Below, piece after piece: positions 1 to 8,610 of a DNA stretch of 64,000 nucleotides. Every line of letters starts with the position of its first letter. Within the stretch, counting starts at the first letter, position 1. The stretch covers positions 186,001 to 250,000 of the forward strand of contig NZ_JACHWB010000004.1 in NCBI RefSeq assembly GCF_014191055.1, given 5' to 3'. The notes beneath the pieces are model-generated. The model worked only from the letters and a program-made list of their open reading frames with translations, searched no databases and had not been told where the DNA came from. The DNA is from Microvirga lupini (GTDB lineage: Bacteria > Pseudomonadota > Alphaproteobacteria > Rhizobiales > Beijerinckiaceae). Position numbers and translations under genes: made by a program.

Positions 1-2
1 TC

Positions 3-194
3 GTGATCATCATCCTGGGCGGCATGGGCAGCATTCCGGGCGCTATCGTCGGCGGATTGGTGATCGGCTTCGCCGAGAGCTTCGGGGCCTTCTACGTCTC
101 CACGAACTACAAAGACATCATCGCCTTCGCGCTGCTCGTCCTGATCCTGTCGTTCCGGCCTCAGGGCCTCTTTCCCAGCGGAGCCCGAGCATGA
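3..194 (+). CDS. livH: Branched-chain amino acid-type ABC transporter permease, C-terminal fragment (LivH-like)
   Basis: This is the last 63 or so codons of a permease whose start lies before the window. It has the [15 protein letters not shown] segment typical of LivH/LivM-type inner-membrane permeases (BPD_transp_2 family), followed by a hydrophobic helix and the usual FRPQGLFP ending. The stop overlaps the start of the next permease gene by four bases (ATGA), so the two are translationally coupled. With the following four genes it forms a complete HAAT-type importer. Substrate cannot be read from the fragment. Confidence 0.85.
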   Translation: MIIILGGMGSIPGAIVGGLVIGFAESFGAFYVSTNYKDIIAFALLVLILSFRPQGLFPSGARA

Positions 195-1207
195 CGTCGA
201 AGACCTTGCAGAAGCCGCTTCTCGCCGTGCTGCTGGTGCTCGCCATCGTCTTTCCAATGGTTGCGGCAAACGACTACTACATCTACGTGATGTCGCTTGC
301 CTACATCATGGCGATCGCCGCGGTGGGCCTGAACCTCATCCTGGGCTATACGGGCCAGCTCAACCTGGCACATGCGGGCTTCATGGCGATCGGCGCCTAT
401 ACGGTGGGCATCCTGACCGTCGATTACGGGGTGCCCTACTGGATCGCCTTCGTTGTCGCCGGAGTCATAAGCGCGATTGTCGGTTTCTTCGCCGGCCTTC
501 TCTCGCTGCGGCTGAAGGGGCACTTCTTCTCGATCTTCACCCTCTGCGTCGGCTTCATGATCTATCTCGTCATCGAGAAATGGGATGCGCTAACGCATGG
601 AACGGTGGGCATCATCGACATTCCGGCGCCGACCGGGTTGGGCCCGATCCGGTTCGACAACACCTGGTCCCAGTACTACCTCGTGCTGTTCTTCCTCGTG
701 GTGAGCCTGTGGCTGATGAGCCGGATCGTGCATTCGCTGCTCGGCCGCGCCTTTATTGCCATCCGCAACGGTGAGGACTTGGCCGAGACGCTTGGCATCA
801 ACCTGATGCGCACCAAGGTTCTCGCCTTCGTGCTCTCCACCTTTTACGCCGGCATGGCCGGTGCGCTCTATGCGGGCTTCGTACGCTTCATCGGCCCGGC
901 CATGGCGCTGGAGAGCCACACCTTCGATATGATCGCCTTCATCCTCGTGGGTGGCATCGGCACCCTGTTCGGGCCGCTGCTCGGGGCGATCCTTCTCACA
1001 TGGCTGACGCAGTCCCTGCAGTTCCTGCAGGATTTCCGGATGATCGTATTCGGCCCACTCCTGATCCTGCTGGTCATGTTCTTCCCGCAAGGGCTCATCG
1101 GCTATTGGCGCGAGAGGCAGGCACGGCGCGCCGCAGCCTCCATGCAGGACCGGCGCCTCCAGCGATCCGTGATCGGTCAGCAGCAGGAGGTCGGCACCAA
1201 TGCTTGA
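191..1207 (+). CDS. livM: Branched-chain amino acid-type ABC transporter permease (LivM-like)
   Basis: A 338-residue inner-membrane permease, second membrane subunit of the importer. It has about eight to ten hydrophobic segments and the family signature [19 protein letters not shown] near residues 52-70. A second conserved stretch ([15 protein letters not shown]) lies near residues 250-265, and the C-terminus ends in [11 protein letters not shown], as usual for LivM. The ATG overlaps the stop of the upstream permease by four bases, and its own end overlaps livG by eight bases. The transporter sits beside fatty-acid-like catabolic genes, so the ligand may be a carboxylic acid rather than leucine, isoleucine or valine. 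Confidence 0.9.
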   Translation: MTSKTLQKPLLAVLLVLAIVFPMVAANDYYIYVMSLAYIMAIAAVGLNLILGYTGQLNLAHAGFMAIGAYTVGILTVDYGVPYWIAFVVAGVISAIVGFFAGLLSLRLKGHFFSIFTLCVGFMIYLVIEKWDALTHGTVGIIDIPAPTGLGPIRFDNTWSQYYLVLFFLVVSLWLMSRIVHSLLGRAFIAIRNGEDLAETLGINLMRTKVLAFVLSTFYAGMAGALYAGFVRFIGPAMALESHTFDMIAFILVGGIGTLFGPLLGAILLTWLTQSLQFLQDFRMIVFGPLLILLVMFFPQGLIGYWRERQARRAAASMQDRRLQRSVIGQQQEVGTNA

Positions 1208-1964
1208 GATCCAGGGGCTGACCAAGCGCTTCGGCGGCCTGACCGCCGTGCGTGACGTGACCACCACCTTTGAGAAGAACCGCATCAACGCGATCATCGG
1301 TCCGAACGGCGCCGGCAAGACCACGTTCTTCAATCTGGTGAGCGGCTACCACAAGCCGACCTCCGGGCGCATCATCTTCGGCGGGCAGGATGTGACGGGC
1401 CTCAGGCCCGATCAGGTCGCGAAGCTCGGCGTCGCGCGCACCTTCCAGTCGACCACCCTGTTCGACAAGGCGACGGTGCTCGACAACCTCATCGTCGGGC
1501 ACCGGCTTCGCACCACATCCACCTTCTGGGACGTGGTGTTCAACACGAGCCGCCTGAAAGAGGACGAGCATCGCTGCCGCGCGAAGGCCGAGGAAGTGCT
1601 CGACTTTGTCGGCCTCTCGTCGGTAGCCCACCATTTAGCGGCGGACATCTCGCAGGAGGAGCGCAAGCGCGTCGCCTTTGCCCTGGCGCTCGCCACCGAT
1701 CCGAAGATCGTGCTGCTCGACGAGCCCGCCGGTGGCGTCAACCCGGAGGAAACACTGGGGCTTGCCGAACTCATAAGGAAGATGATCCGCAAGGGCCTGA
1801 CCGTGTGCCTGATCGAGCACAAGATGGACATGATCATGAGCCTTGCCGACAAGATCGTGGTGCTGGACCACGGCGAGATGATCGCCGAAGGGACGCCGGC
1901 GCAGATCCGGTCCGACCAGCGCGTCATTGAAGCCTATCTGGGAGCCGATTATGCTGCGGCTTGA
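1200..1964 (+). CDS. livG: ABC transporter ATP-binding protein (LivG-like)
   Basis: A 254-residue cytoplasmic ATPase of the importer. Walker A is GPNGAGKTT near residues 37-45, Walker B is IVLLDEPAGGVNPEE near residues 172-186, and the switch histidine lies in CLIEHKMDM. The C-terminal GTPAQIRSDQRVIEAYLG tail is characteristic of LivG. The ABC signature is odd: where the family usually has LSxGxxR, this protein reads ISQEERKRVAFALAL, so the Ser is kept but the Gly is lost. It overlaps livM by 8 bases and livF by 14. Assignment to the family is secure; the substrate is not. Confidence 0.92.
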   Translation: MLEIQGLTKRFGGLTAVRDVTTTFEKNRINAIIGPNGAGKTTFFNLVSGYHKPTSGRIIFGGQDVTGLRPDQVAKLGVARTFQSTTLFDKATVLDNLIVGHRLRTTSTFWDVVFNTSRLKEDEHRCRAKAEEVLDFVGLSSVAHHLAADISQEERKRVAFALALATDPKIVLLDEPAGGVNPEETLGLAELIRKMIRKGLTVCLIEHKMDMIMSLADKIVVLDHGEMIAEGTPAQIRSDQRVIEAYLGADYAAA

Positions 1965-2658
1965 GGGAGCACAGCTCAATTATGGCAGCTTCCGCGCGCT
2001 CGACGGAATCTCGATCCATGCGGAGCCCGGCGAACTCGTGGTGATGCTCGGCGCCAACGGCGCCGGCAAGAGCTCGCTGTTCCTGGCCATCAGCGGATTA
2101 CGCAAGCTCAGCCGCGGCAATATCTGGTTCAAAGACCAGAACATCGCCGGGCGGAAACCCTCTCAGATCGTTCAATCGGGCGTGGTGCACTGCCCGGAGG
2201 GGCGCAAGCTCTTCCCCGAGATGTCGGTGCGCAAGAACCTGCTGCTCGGTGCCTATGTCCATCGTGGGGACAAGAAAGAATCCGAGAAGATCCTCGACCA
2301 AGTCTTCGAGATGTTCCCGATCCTGTACGAGAAGCGCCACGACATGGCGGGCTCCCTGAGCGGCGGCCAGCAGCAGATGGTGGCCATCGGCCGTGCCCTC
2401 ATGGGGCGGCCGCAGGTCCTGCTTCTGGACGAACCGTCACTGGGCCTTGCGCCGCTGGTGGTCAAGCAGGTGCTCGGCGTCATCAAGGCGATCAACGACA
2501 AAGGCACCACAGTGCTGCTCGCGGAGCAGAACGCTTATGCGGCCCTGCAGATCGCCCACCGCGCCTACGTCATCGAGAGCGGCCGGATCGTTATGGAAGG
2601 CGACCGGGACACCCTGCTCAACGATGAGCGTGTTCGAAAAGCCTATATCGGCGCCTGA
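1951..2658 (+). CDS. livF: ABC transporter ATP-binding protein (LivF-like)
   Basis: A second ATPase of 235 residues that pairs with LivG. Walker A is GANGAGKSS, the signature is a canonical LSGGQQQMVAIGRAL, and Walker B is VLLLDEPSLGLAP. The ATG at 1951 is preferred over an in-frame ATG at 1927, because the protein then begins with MLRLEGAQLNYGSF as LivF proteins do. The coding region overlaps livG by 14 bases. Having one canonical ATPase partner may compensate for the altered signature in LivG. Confidence 0.92.
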   Translation: MLRLEGAQLNYGSFRALDGISIHAEPGELVVMLGANGAGKSSLFLAISGLRKLSRGNIWFKDQNIAGRKPSQIVQSGVVHCPEGRKLFPEMSVRKNLLLGAYVHRGDKKESEKILDQVFEMFPILYEKRHDMAGSLSGGQQQMVAIGRALMGRPQVLLLDEPSLGLAPLVVKQVLGVIKAINDKGTTVLLAEQNAYAALQIAHRAYVIESGRIVMEGDRDTLLNDERVRKAYIGA

Positions 2659-2774
2659 TCCGGCGCCGGTTGTAGAAGCCTGCGAGCCCAAAAGGTTCGC
2701 CAACTAGAGAGACGGGAGCCGATCACGGTCGAACTCCCGCCCCATGAAGAAAGAACAAGAGGAGAGGAAAGCAA

Positions 2775-3941
2775 ATGGCTCTTTGGAAACACCTGGTTCA
2801 CACCGCAGGCGCAGTGACGCTTGCGGCGGGCTTCGCGTCCGTCGCCTCGGCTCAGGAGACGGTGAATATCGGCTATACCGGACCGCTCAGCGGTGGTGCT
2901 GCGCTCTACGGCAAGAACACCCTGGTCGGCCTCGAGATGGCCGCGAAGGAGATCAACGATGCCGGCGGCTTCGATGTCGGCGGCAAGAAGTACAAGTTCA
3001 ACATCGTGGCGCTCGACGACAAGTACTCGCCCAGCGAAGCGGCCGTCAACGCCAAGCGCCTGAAGGCGCAGAACAATACCCCGATGGTCTTCACGCCGCA
3101 TTCCGGCGGTGCCTTCGCCATTCAGGCCTTCAACGAGCAGGACAACTTCATCCTCGGCGCCTATACCAGCGTGCCGAACATGACGGAGCGCGGCAACAAG
3201 CTCACCTTGCGTATTCCGCCGTCCTTCGCAGGTTATGTACAGCCCTTCATTAGCGTTGAGATGAAGACCTTCGGCAAGAAGCTTGCCATGGCCGGCGGCG
3301 ATCATGATTACGCCAAGGCCTGGGCCCAGCTCTTCGGTCCCGCCTGGACGAAGGCCGGCGGTCAGATCGTGGCCGAGAACCCGATGTCCTACAACAAGGA
3401 CACGGACTTCTACAGCGGCGTGAGCCGTGTGCTGGCGGCAAGTCCCGACGTGCTGTTCATCGGCGGTGCTTCCGAGCCGACGGCTCTCGTTGCCAAGCAG
3501 GCGCGTGAGCTCGGCTTCAAGGGCGGCTTCGTCGTCATGGATCAGGCCAAGCTCGACGAGATGGCGGCCGTCACCGGCGGCATGGACATGCTCGAAGGTT
3601 CGGTCGGCGTTCTGCCGCTGATCTTTGACAAGCGTCCGGGCACGGAAGCCTTCATCGCGAAGTTCAAGAAGCTCTACGACCGCAACCCGGGCACGGAAGC
3701 CTCCTACCACTACTCGACCCTCAACGCCGTGGCAGAGGCCATGAAGCTCGCCGGATCCGTCTCCGACCCGAAGGCGATCCATGCCAAGCTCAGCGAAGCC
3801 TATGGCAAGCTGCCGCCGGAGAAGAATCCTGCGCGCATCACCAGCGTCGATGATCGCGGCGGCACCAACGCCAACATCGTTGTCGGCGTGGTCAAGAATG
3901 GCAAGGTCGAGACTGTCGAGGCGGCAAGCCTCGGCCAGTAA
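2775..3941 (+). CDS. ABC transporter substrate-binding protein, LivJ/LivK type
   Basis: A 388-residue periplasmic binding protein. It begins with a Sec signal peptide (hydrophobic core, cleavage after ASVASA) and matches the Peripla_BP_6 family, with the opening VNIGYTGPLSGGAALYG typical of amino-acid or amide binding proteins. A strong ribosome binding site (gaggagagg) lies just before the ATG. It follows livF by 116 bases and ends in a 13-bp stem-loop, so it is the last gene of the transporter unit. Families of this type bind amino acids, urea, amides or aromatic and short-chain acids. The downstream CoA ligase suggests an acid (inference). Confidence 0.9.
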   Translation: MALWKHLVHTAGAVTLAAGFASVASAQETVNIGYTGPLSGGAALYGKNTLVGLEMAAKEINDAGGFDVGGKKYKFNIVALDDKYSPSEAAVNAKRLKAQNNTPMVFTPHSGGAFAIQAFNEQDNFILGAYTSVPNMTERGNKLTLRIPPSFAGYVQPFISVEMKTFGKKLAMAGGDHDYAKAWAQLFGPAWTKAGGQIVAENPMSYNKDTDFYSGVSRVLAASPDVLFIGGASEPTALVAKQARELGFKGGFVVMDQAKLDEMAAVTGGMDMLEGSVGVLPLIFDKRPGTEAFIAKFKKLYDRNPGTEASYHYSTLNAVAEAMKLAGSVSDPKAIHAKLSEAYGKLPPEKNPARITSVDDRGGTNANIVVGVVKNGKVETVEAASLGQ

Positions 3942-3952
3942 AAACCCTCGAT

Positions 3953-3984
3953 GAACAGGGCCGGCCACAGAGCCGGCCCTGTTC
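3953..3984 (+). terminator. Stem-loop after the binding-protein gene
   Basis: A perfect 13-bp GC-rich inverted repeat (arms 3953-3965 and 3972-3984, six-base loop) begins 11 bases after the stop codon. Only a weak pyrimidine tract follows, so it may be an attenuator or mRNA-stabilising hairpin rather than a full terminator. Its position also argues against starting the next gene at the ATG at 3951. Confidence 0.7.
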
Positions 3985-4010
3985 CTTCCGCAAAGGGGCA
4001 GGCGTTCCAC

Positions 4011-4490
4011 ATGGATGCAATCCCATTCGAAAGCCGCGCCGCCGGCATCCGCGAGCGGGTAGCCCTGCAGGGCTTCATGCATCTTGTCGGAGCGCAGATC
4101 GACGAGCTGACCCCTGGTTTCGCGACAATCTCCGTGGCCCGTCGGGATGATTTGCTTCAGCAGCACGGCCTGTTTCATGGCGGCGTCACGGCTTTCCTGA
4201 TCGATAACGGTACGACGATTGCGGCTGCGACCGCTCTGAAGCCCGGTCAGGGTGTCCTAACGGCCGAGTACAAGCTCAACCTGTTCTCGCCAGCCGATGG
4301 GGATCGGCTCATCTGCCGCTCGCGGGTGGTGAAGCCAGGCAGCCGCATGATCATTGTGGCGGCGGATGTGTTCACTGAAAAGGACGGGCGCGAGAAGCAG
4401 ACGGCGGTGGCACTCGCCACCATCGCCGTCCTGGATCAGACCTCGATGCCGCCCCTGCGGCAGGCTGGACAAGTCGCAAGCGGCCGATAA
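4011..4490 (+). CDS. PaaI/YdiI-type hotdog-fold thioesterase
   Basis: A 159-residue cytoplasmic protein of the hotdog thioesterase superfamily. The QHGLFHGGVTAFLIDNGTT segment is the PaaI-type motif (HGG followed by a conserved acidic residue), and the central strand TAEYKLNLFSPADGDRL is also typical. The predicted role is hydrolysis of acyl- or aroyl-CoA thioesters, releasing CoA when a pathway stalls. The start at 4011 is chosen because the earlier in-frame ATG at 3951 lies inside the hairpin. It sits 37 bases before the acyl-CoA ligase gene, fitting a role in balancing CoA esters. Confidence 0.85.
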   Translation: MDAIPFESRAAGIRERVALQGFMHLVGAQIDELTPGFATISVARRDDLLQQHGLFHGGVTAFLIDNGTTIAAATALKPGQGVLTAEYKLNLFSPADGDRLICRSRVVKPGSRMIIVAADVFTEKDGREKQTAVALATIAVLDQTSMPPLRQAGQVASGR

Positions 4491-4527
4491 ATTCCTGACA
4501 ATAAGCAAAAAACGGAGGGAAGAAACG

Positions 4528-6171
4528 ATGCTGAAGGGAATGATGATGGATCGGCAGCTGTCGATCCCGGCAATCATCGATCTGGCGGCTGAGGTGCACG
4601 CCAATACCGAGATCGTCTCGGTCGCGACCGAAGGTGGCATCCATCGCACCACCTACAAGGATATTCATAGGCGCATCGCCCAACTGGCGCATGGCCTGCG
4701 CGCACTGGGGGTCAAGCCCGGCGACCGGGTCGCGACGCTCGCCTGGAATGGCTACCGGCATTTCGAGCTCTACTATGCCATCTCCGGCATCGGTGCAGTC
4801 TGCCACACCATCAATCCGCGCCTGTTTCCCGAGCAGCTCGTCTACATCATCAATCACGCGCAGGACACGGCTCTCTTCTTCGACATCACCTTCGCGCCTC
4901 TCGTCGCCGCCCTGCGGCCGAAGCTGCCCCAGAACATCACCTATGTGGCGATGACTGGACGCGAGACCATGCCGGCGCAGGATGGGCTCGACGGTCTCCA
5001 GTGCTATGAGGACCTGCTCACCGGGCAGCCCGATACCATCACTTGGCCAGACCTCGACGAGAACACCGCAGCGGCACTGAGCTACACCTCCGGCACCACC
5101 GGTGAGCCCAAGGGCGTGCTCTACTCGCACCGCTCGCAGGTGATCCACGCCATGACGTCGGTGATCGGCGCCTCGCGCTATTTTGGCATGGGGAAGAAAA
5201 TCCTTCCCGTGGTGCCGCTCTTCCACGTCAATGCCTGGGCGCTGCCCTATTCTGCGCCTCTCTCCGGCACCGCGCTTATCTTTCCGGGCGCGAAGCTCGA
5301 CGGCGCGAGTCTGTTCAACCTCATGGAGGCCGAGAAGGTCGACAGCAGCTGGGGCGTGCCGACTGTATGGCTCGGGCTTCTGCACGAGATGAAGCAGCGG
5401 GGGCGTAAGCCGGAGGGACTCGACTACGTGATCATCGGCGGATCGGCGGCGCCTCAGCCGATGATTGAGGCCTTCGAGCGCGATTACGGCATCTCTGTCT
5501 GCCACGGCTGGGGCATGACCGAGATGAGCCCCATCGGCACCTTCGGCATGCTGAGCCCGGAAATGGAGGAATTGCCCTTCGACGAGAAGATCGCCCTGAA
5601 GGTTCGCCAGGGGCGGCGTCTGTTCATGGTCGACATGAAGATCGTCGACGAGAATGGCAAGGAGCTGCCCAAGGATGGCATGGCTTTCGGCGAGCTCTGC
5701 GTGCGGGGCCCTTCGATTGCATCGGGTTATTACAACAACGAGGCCGCGACCGCTCAGGCGCTCGATGCGGAAGGCTGGTTCAAGACAGGCGATGTGGCCA
5801 AGATCACGCCGGATGGCTTCCTCCAGATCGTGGACCGCACCAAGGATCTGGTGAAGTCCGGCGGCGAGTGGATTTCCTCCATCGATCTCGAGAACGCGGC
5901 CCTGGGTGCGCCGGGGGTCGCCAACTGTGCCGTGCTCGCCATGCCGCATCCGCGCTGGGGCGAGCGGCCGTTGCTCGTCGTGGTGCCCAAATCGGATGCG
6001 AAGCCCGCGAAGGAGGACATTCTGGCCTATCTCGCCACCAAGGTGGCGACTTGGCAGGTGCCGGACGACGTGCTCTTCGTCGAAAGCATTCCGCTCACAG
6101 CCACAGGCAAGATTTCCAAGCTTGAGCTGCGCAAGCTCCTGAAGGACTACGTCCTTCCCACGGCCGCGTGA
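4528..6171 (+). CDS. Medium/long-chain acyl-CoA ligase, AlkK-like AMP-binding enzyme
   Basis: A 547-residue ATP-dependent acyl-CoA synthetase. The AMP-binding P-loop [12 protein letters not shown] is near residues 186-197. The later motifs [35 protein letters not shown] and the C-terminal TATGKISK lysine motif are all intact, so the enzyme should be active. The start at 4528 has a strong GGAGG site eight bases upstream. The in-frame extension to 4354 overlaps the thioesterase gene and is rejected. It resembles the AlkK/FadD3-like group that activates medium-chain fatty acids and related acids. Beside an importer it would activate the imported acid to its CoA ester. Confidence 0.9.
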   Translation: MLKGMMMDRQLSIPAIIDLAAEVHANTEIVSVATEGGIHRTTYKDIHRRIAQLAHGLRALGVKPGDRVATLAWNGYRHFELYYAISGIGAVCHTINPRLFPEQLVYIINHAQDTALFFDITFAPLVAALRPKLPQNITYVAMTGRETMPAQDGLDGLQCYEDLLTGQPDTITWPDLDENTAAALSYTSGTTGEPKGVLYSHRSQVIHAMTSVIGASRYFGMGKKILPVVPLFHVNAWALPYSAPLSGTALIFPGAKLDGASLFNLMEAEKVDSSWGVPTVWLGLLHEMKQRGRKPEGLDYVIIGGSAAPQPMIEAFERDYGISVCHGWGMTEMSPIGTFGMLSPEMEELPFDEKIALKVRQGRRLFMVDMKIVDENGKELPKDGMAFGELCVRGPSIASGYYNNEAATAQALDAEGWFKTGDVAKITPDGFLQIVDRTKDLVKSGGEWISSIDLENAALGAPGVANCAVLAMPHPRWGERPLLVVVPKSDAKPAKEDILAYLATKVATWQVPDDVLFVESIPLTATGKISKLELRKLLKDYVLPTAA

Positions 6172-6178
6172 GCACCCG

Positions 6179-7009
6179 ATGACTCAGGATTATCTCAGCT
6201 CCTTGTTCTCGGTCGCGGGCAAGACGGCGCTCGTGACCGGGGGCGCCACCGGAATCGGCCGCATGATCGCCGAAGCCCTCGTGCGGGCCGGCGCGCGGGT
6301 GCTGATCGCCTCGCGCAAGGGTGATGCCTGCGAGGCCGTGGCGCGGGAGCTGAATGCGCTCGATGCGCCCGGCACGGCGGAAGGCTTCGCTGGTGATGTG
6401 GGGTCTGAGGCCGGCGTGATGGCGCTGGTCTCCGAGGTGAAGGCGCGAACCTCGCACCTTAACATCCTCGTCAACAATGCGGGCAAGACCTGGGGCGAGC
6501 CGCTGGAGCACTTTCCGCACAAGGCCTGGGACGGCGTGTTCTCGGTCAATGTGGCGGGCCTCTTCACACTGACCCAGCAGCTGCTGCCCCTGATCGAGGC
6601 CGCAGCCAGCGACGACGATCCCGCCCGCATCGTTAATCTCGGCTCCGTGATGGGCGCCGCACCCATCGGCGACAATGCCTATTCCTATGCGGCGTCCAAG
6701 GCTGCCGTGCACCATCTCACGCGCATCCTGGCGAAGGAGTTCGCCCCGCGCCGGATCACCGTGAATGCCTTTGCGCCGGGGCCTTTCCAGAGCCGCATGA
6801 CGGCCTTCGCCACAGGCGACGAGCACAAGCGCGCGTTGGTTGCCGCCAGCATCCCCTCCGGCCGCATCGGCCGGCCGGACGATATTGCGGGAGCGCTCCT
6901 GTTTCTCTGCGGCCGTGGCGGCGCCTACACGACCGGAGCGATCATCCCCCTCGACGGCGGCATCGGTGTGGAGACCGGGCACAGGATCTTCGGAGAGGCA
7001 GCTTTATGA
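6179..7009 (+). CDS. Short-chain dehydrogenase/reductase (SDR) family oxidoreductase
   Basis: A classical 276-residue SDR. The Rossmann glycine motif TGGATGIG is at residues 20-27, NNAG at 99-102, the catalytic Ser at about 156, and YAASK at 170-174. The end (TGAIIPLDGGIGV) is the usual SDR tail. It follows the ligase by seven bases and overlaps the hydratase gene by four. Placed between a CoA ligase and a MaoC hydratase, it most likely oxidises a 3-hydroxyacyl-CoA or related alcohol with NAD(P). The exact substrate is not readable. Confidence 0.88.
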   Translation: MTQDYLSSLFSVAGKTALVTGGATGIGRMIAEALVRAGARVLIASRKGDACEAVARELNALDAPGTAEGFAGDVGSEAGVMALVSEVKARTSHLNILVNNAGKTWGEPLEHFPHKAWDGVFSVNVAGLFTLTQQLLPLIEAAASDDDPARIVNLGSVMGAAPIGDNAYSYAASKAAVHHLTRILAKEFAPRRITVNAFAPGPFQSRMTAFATGDEHKRALVAASIPSGRIGRPDDIAGALLFLCGRGGAYTTGAIIPLDGGIGVETGHRIFGEAAL

Positions 7010-7482
7010 ACGTGCATGCGCCGCTGTCCGTTTCCATTGACGACCTGAAGAGCCGGATCGGTCAGGAACTCGGCGTCTCGTCCTGGAAGGTGATCGATCA
7101 GGACAGGATCGACCGCTTCGCAACTGTCACGGAAGATCTGCAGTTCATTCACGTGGACCCTGAGCGCGCCCTCGCGGAGACGCCCTTCGGCGGCACTATC
7201 GCGCACGGTTTTCTCACCCTGTCGCTCCTGTCCGCCATGGGGCAGGAGGCACTGCCGACGATCAGGAACCGGACCATGGGCATCAATTACGGCCTGGAGC
7301 GTGTCCGCTTTCTCTCGCCGGTGCCGGTGGGAGCCCGGGTGAGGGGGCGCTTCATCCTCTCCGAAGTGTCCATGCGCTCCGCCACGCAGGCTATGCTGCG
7401 CTATCAGGTGACCGTCGAAATCGAGGGTGCGGAGAAGCCGGCGCTTGCAGCCGAGTGGCTCACCCTCGCGGTGCTCGGGTGA
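7006..7482 (+). CDS. MaoC-family (R)-specific enoyl-CoA hydratase
   Basis: A 158-residue hotdog-fold hydratase. The hydratase motif (an Asp, then His five residues on) appears as EDLQFIHVDPERA, and the family stretch GGTIAHGFLTLSLLS follows. It would hydrate an enoyl-CoA to the (R)-3-hydroxyacyl-CoA. The coding region overlaps the SDR gene by four bases, and the pair is a natural two-step hydration and oxidation unit. Confidence 0.88.
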   Translation: MNVHAPLSVSIDDLKSRIGQELGVSSWKVIDQDRIDRFATVTEDLQFIHVDPERALAETPFGGTIAHGFLTLSLLSAMGQEALPTIRNRTMGINYGLERVRFLSPVPVGARVRGRFILSEVSMRSATQAMLRYQVTVEIEGAEKPALAAEWLTLAVLG

Positions 7483-7488
7483 GCGCCC

Positions 7489-8523
7489 ATGACAGCGCAA
7501 GCGGCAGCCCATCTCGACACGGAGCGTCTCGGTCCCTATCTCGCAGCGCAGGTTCCGGGGTTCGGCCGGCTGGTCAGTGCGGAAAAATTCGCCGGCGGGC
7601 AGTCGAACCCGACCTTCCTGATCACGTCAACTGAAGGCCGGTTCGTGCTGCGGCGGAAGCCGTCCGGAGCGCTGCTGAAATCGGCCCATGCGGTCGATCG
7701 CGAATACCGGGTCATGGCGGCGCTTGCCCAAACCGATGTTCCGGTGCCGCGCGTCCTGCATCTGTGTGTGGATGAGACGATCATCGGCTCCATGTTCTTC
7801 GTGATGGATTACGTGGAGGGGCGCATCTTCTGGGACGGGAGGCTGCCGGAGCTCCAGCCTGCGGAACGCAGCGGGATCTACGATTCCATGAACGCGGCGC
7901 TGGCCGCCCTTCACCAAGTCGATCCCGCAGTCGTCGGTCTCGCCGATTACGGCAAGCCGGGGAGCTATTTCGAACGCCAGATCGCCCGATGGACAGGTCA
8001 GTACCGGGCATCGGAGACGCATCCGATCCCGGCCATGGACGAACTCATCGCATGGCTGGACGGCAACATGCCGGTGGATGACGGGCGGGTCAGTCTCGTC
8101 CACGGCGATTATCGCCTCGACAACATGATCTTCGAGTCGGCGGGAACGCGCATCCTGGCAGTGCTGGACTGGGAATTATCCACCCTGGGCCATCCTCTGG
8201 CCGATCTCGCCTACCAGTGCATGCAGTGGCGGCTGCCCTCGGAGGGCGCCTTCAGGGGGCTCGGCGGCATCGACCGGAAGGCCCATGGGATTCCGACGGA
8301 GGACGAGTACGTCGATCTCTATTGCCGGAGAACCGGCTTCGAGGTGGTCGGTCACTGGCCCTTCTACCTCGCCTTCAGCTTCTTTCGCCTCGCCGCGATC
8401 CTCCAGGGGGTGTACAAGCGCTCCCTCGATGGCAATGCCTCCAACCCGGAGCGCGCCCGGCGTATGGGTGAGGCCGTGCCCATGATGGCTGGAATGGCCC
8501 TGGAGGTCGTCGGCGCCCGCTGA
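7489..8523 (+). CDS. Phosphotransferase (APH) family protein, ACAD10/11 kinase-domain-like
   Basis: A 344-residue aminoglycoside-phosphotransferase-fold protein. The nucleotide-binding N-lobe has GGQSNPTFLI and FVLRRKP. The catalytic Brenner loop is VHGDYRLDNMIF, and the metal-binding segment is LDWELSTLGHPLADLAY. This subfamily accompanies acyl-CoA dehydrogenases and matches the kinase domain of ACAD10/ACAD11, which phosphorylates 4-hydroxyacyl-CoAs during their degradation (known from the mammalian proteins). It follows the MaoC gene by six bases. The association suggests that the pathway meets hydroxylated acyl-CoAs. Antibiotic resistance is unlikely. Confidence 0.85.
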   Translation: MTAQAAAHLDTERLGPYLAAQVPGFGRLVSAEKFAGGQSNPTFLITSTEGRFVLRRKPSGALLKSAHAVDREYRVMAALAQTDVPVPRVLHLCVDETIIGSMFFVMDYVEGRIFWDGRLPELQPAERSGIYDSMNAALAALHQVDPAVVGLADYGKPGSYFERQIARWTGQYRASETHPIPAMDELIAWLDGNMPVDDGRVSLVHGDYRLDNMIFESAGTRILAVLDWELSTLGHPLADLAYQCMQWRLPSEGAFRGLGGIDRKAHGIPTEDEYVDLYCRRTGFEVVGHWPFYLAFSFFRLAAILQGVYKRSLDGNASNPERARRMGEAVPMMAGMALEVVGAR

Positions 8524-8542
8524 GCGCGCAAATGCGCAGCAA

Positions 8543-8558
8543 TATGATCTGGATCAAA
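8543..8558. promoter_or_regulatory. FNR/FixK-type anaerobox
   Basis: The sequence TATGATCTGGATCAAA fits the TTGAT-N4-ATCAA consensus of FNR, FnrN and FixK with a single deviation in one outer position, including the CTGG spacer common in rhizobial boxes. It lies 53 bases before the likely GTG start of the host-attachment-family gene, a usual activating distance. This predicts induction at low oxygen. Confidence 0.6.
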
Positions 8559-8610
8559 GTACGGCCAGCCTGCCTGCGGGAGAATGGCTCCTCTGAAAAG
8601 GAGCAACACC

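Noticed and set aside
2643..4178. 511-codon open frame on the minus strand
   Set aside because: Antisense to the binding-protein gene, rich in His/Arg/Asp as expected of a GC-rich shadow frame, with no recognisable domain.
4372..5949. 525-codon open frame on the minus strand
   Set aside because: Antisense to the acyl-CoA ligase, whose motifs are all intact on the plus strand.
7489..8523. Aminoglycoside resistance kinase
   Set aside because: The fold is shared, but the sequence pattern and the neighbours (MaoC, SDR, CoA ligase) fit the ACAD10/11-type kinase group instead.
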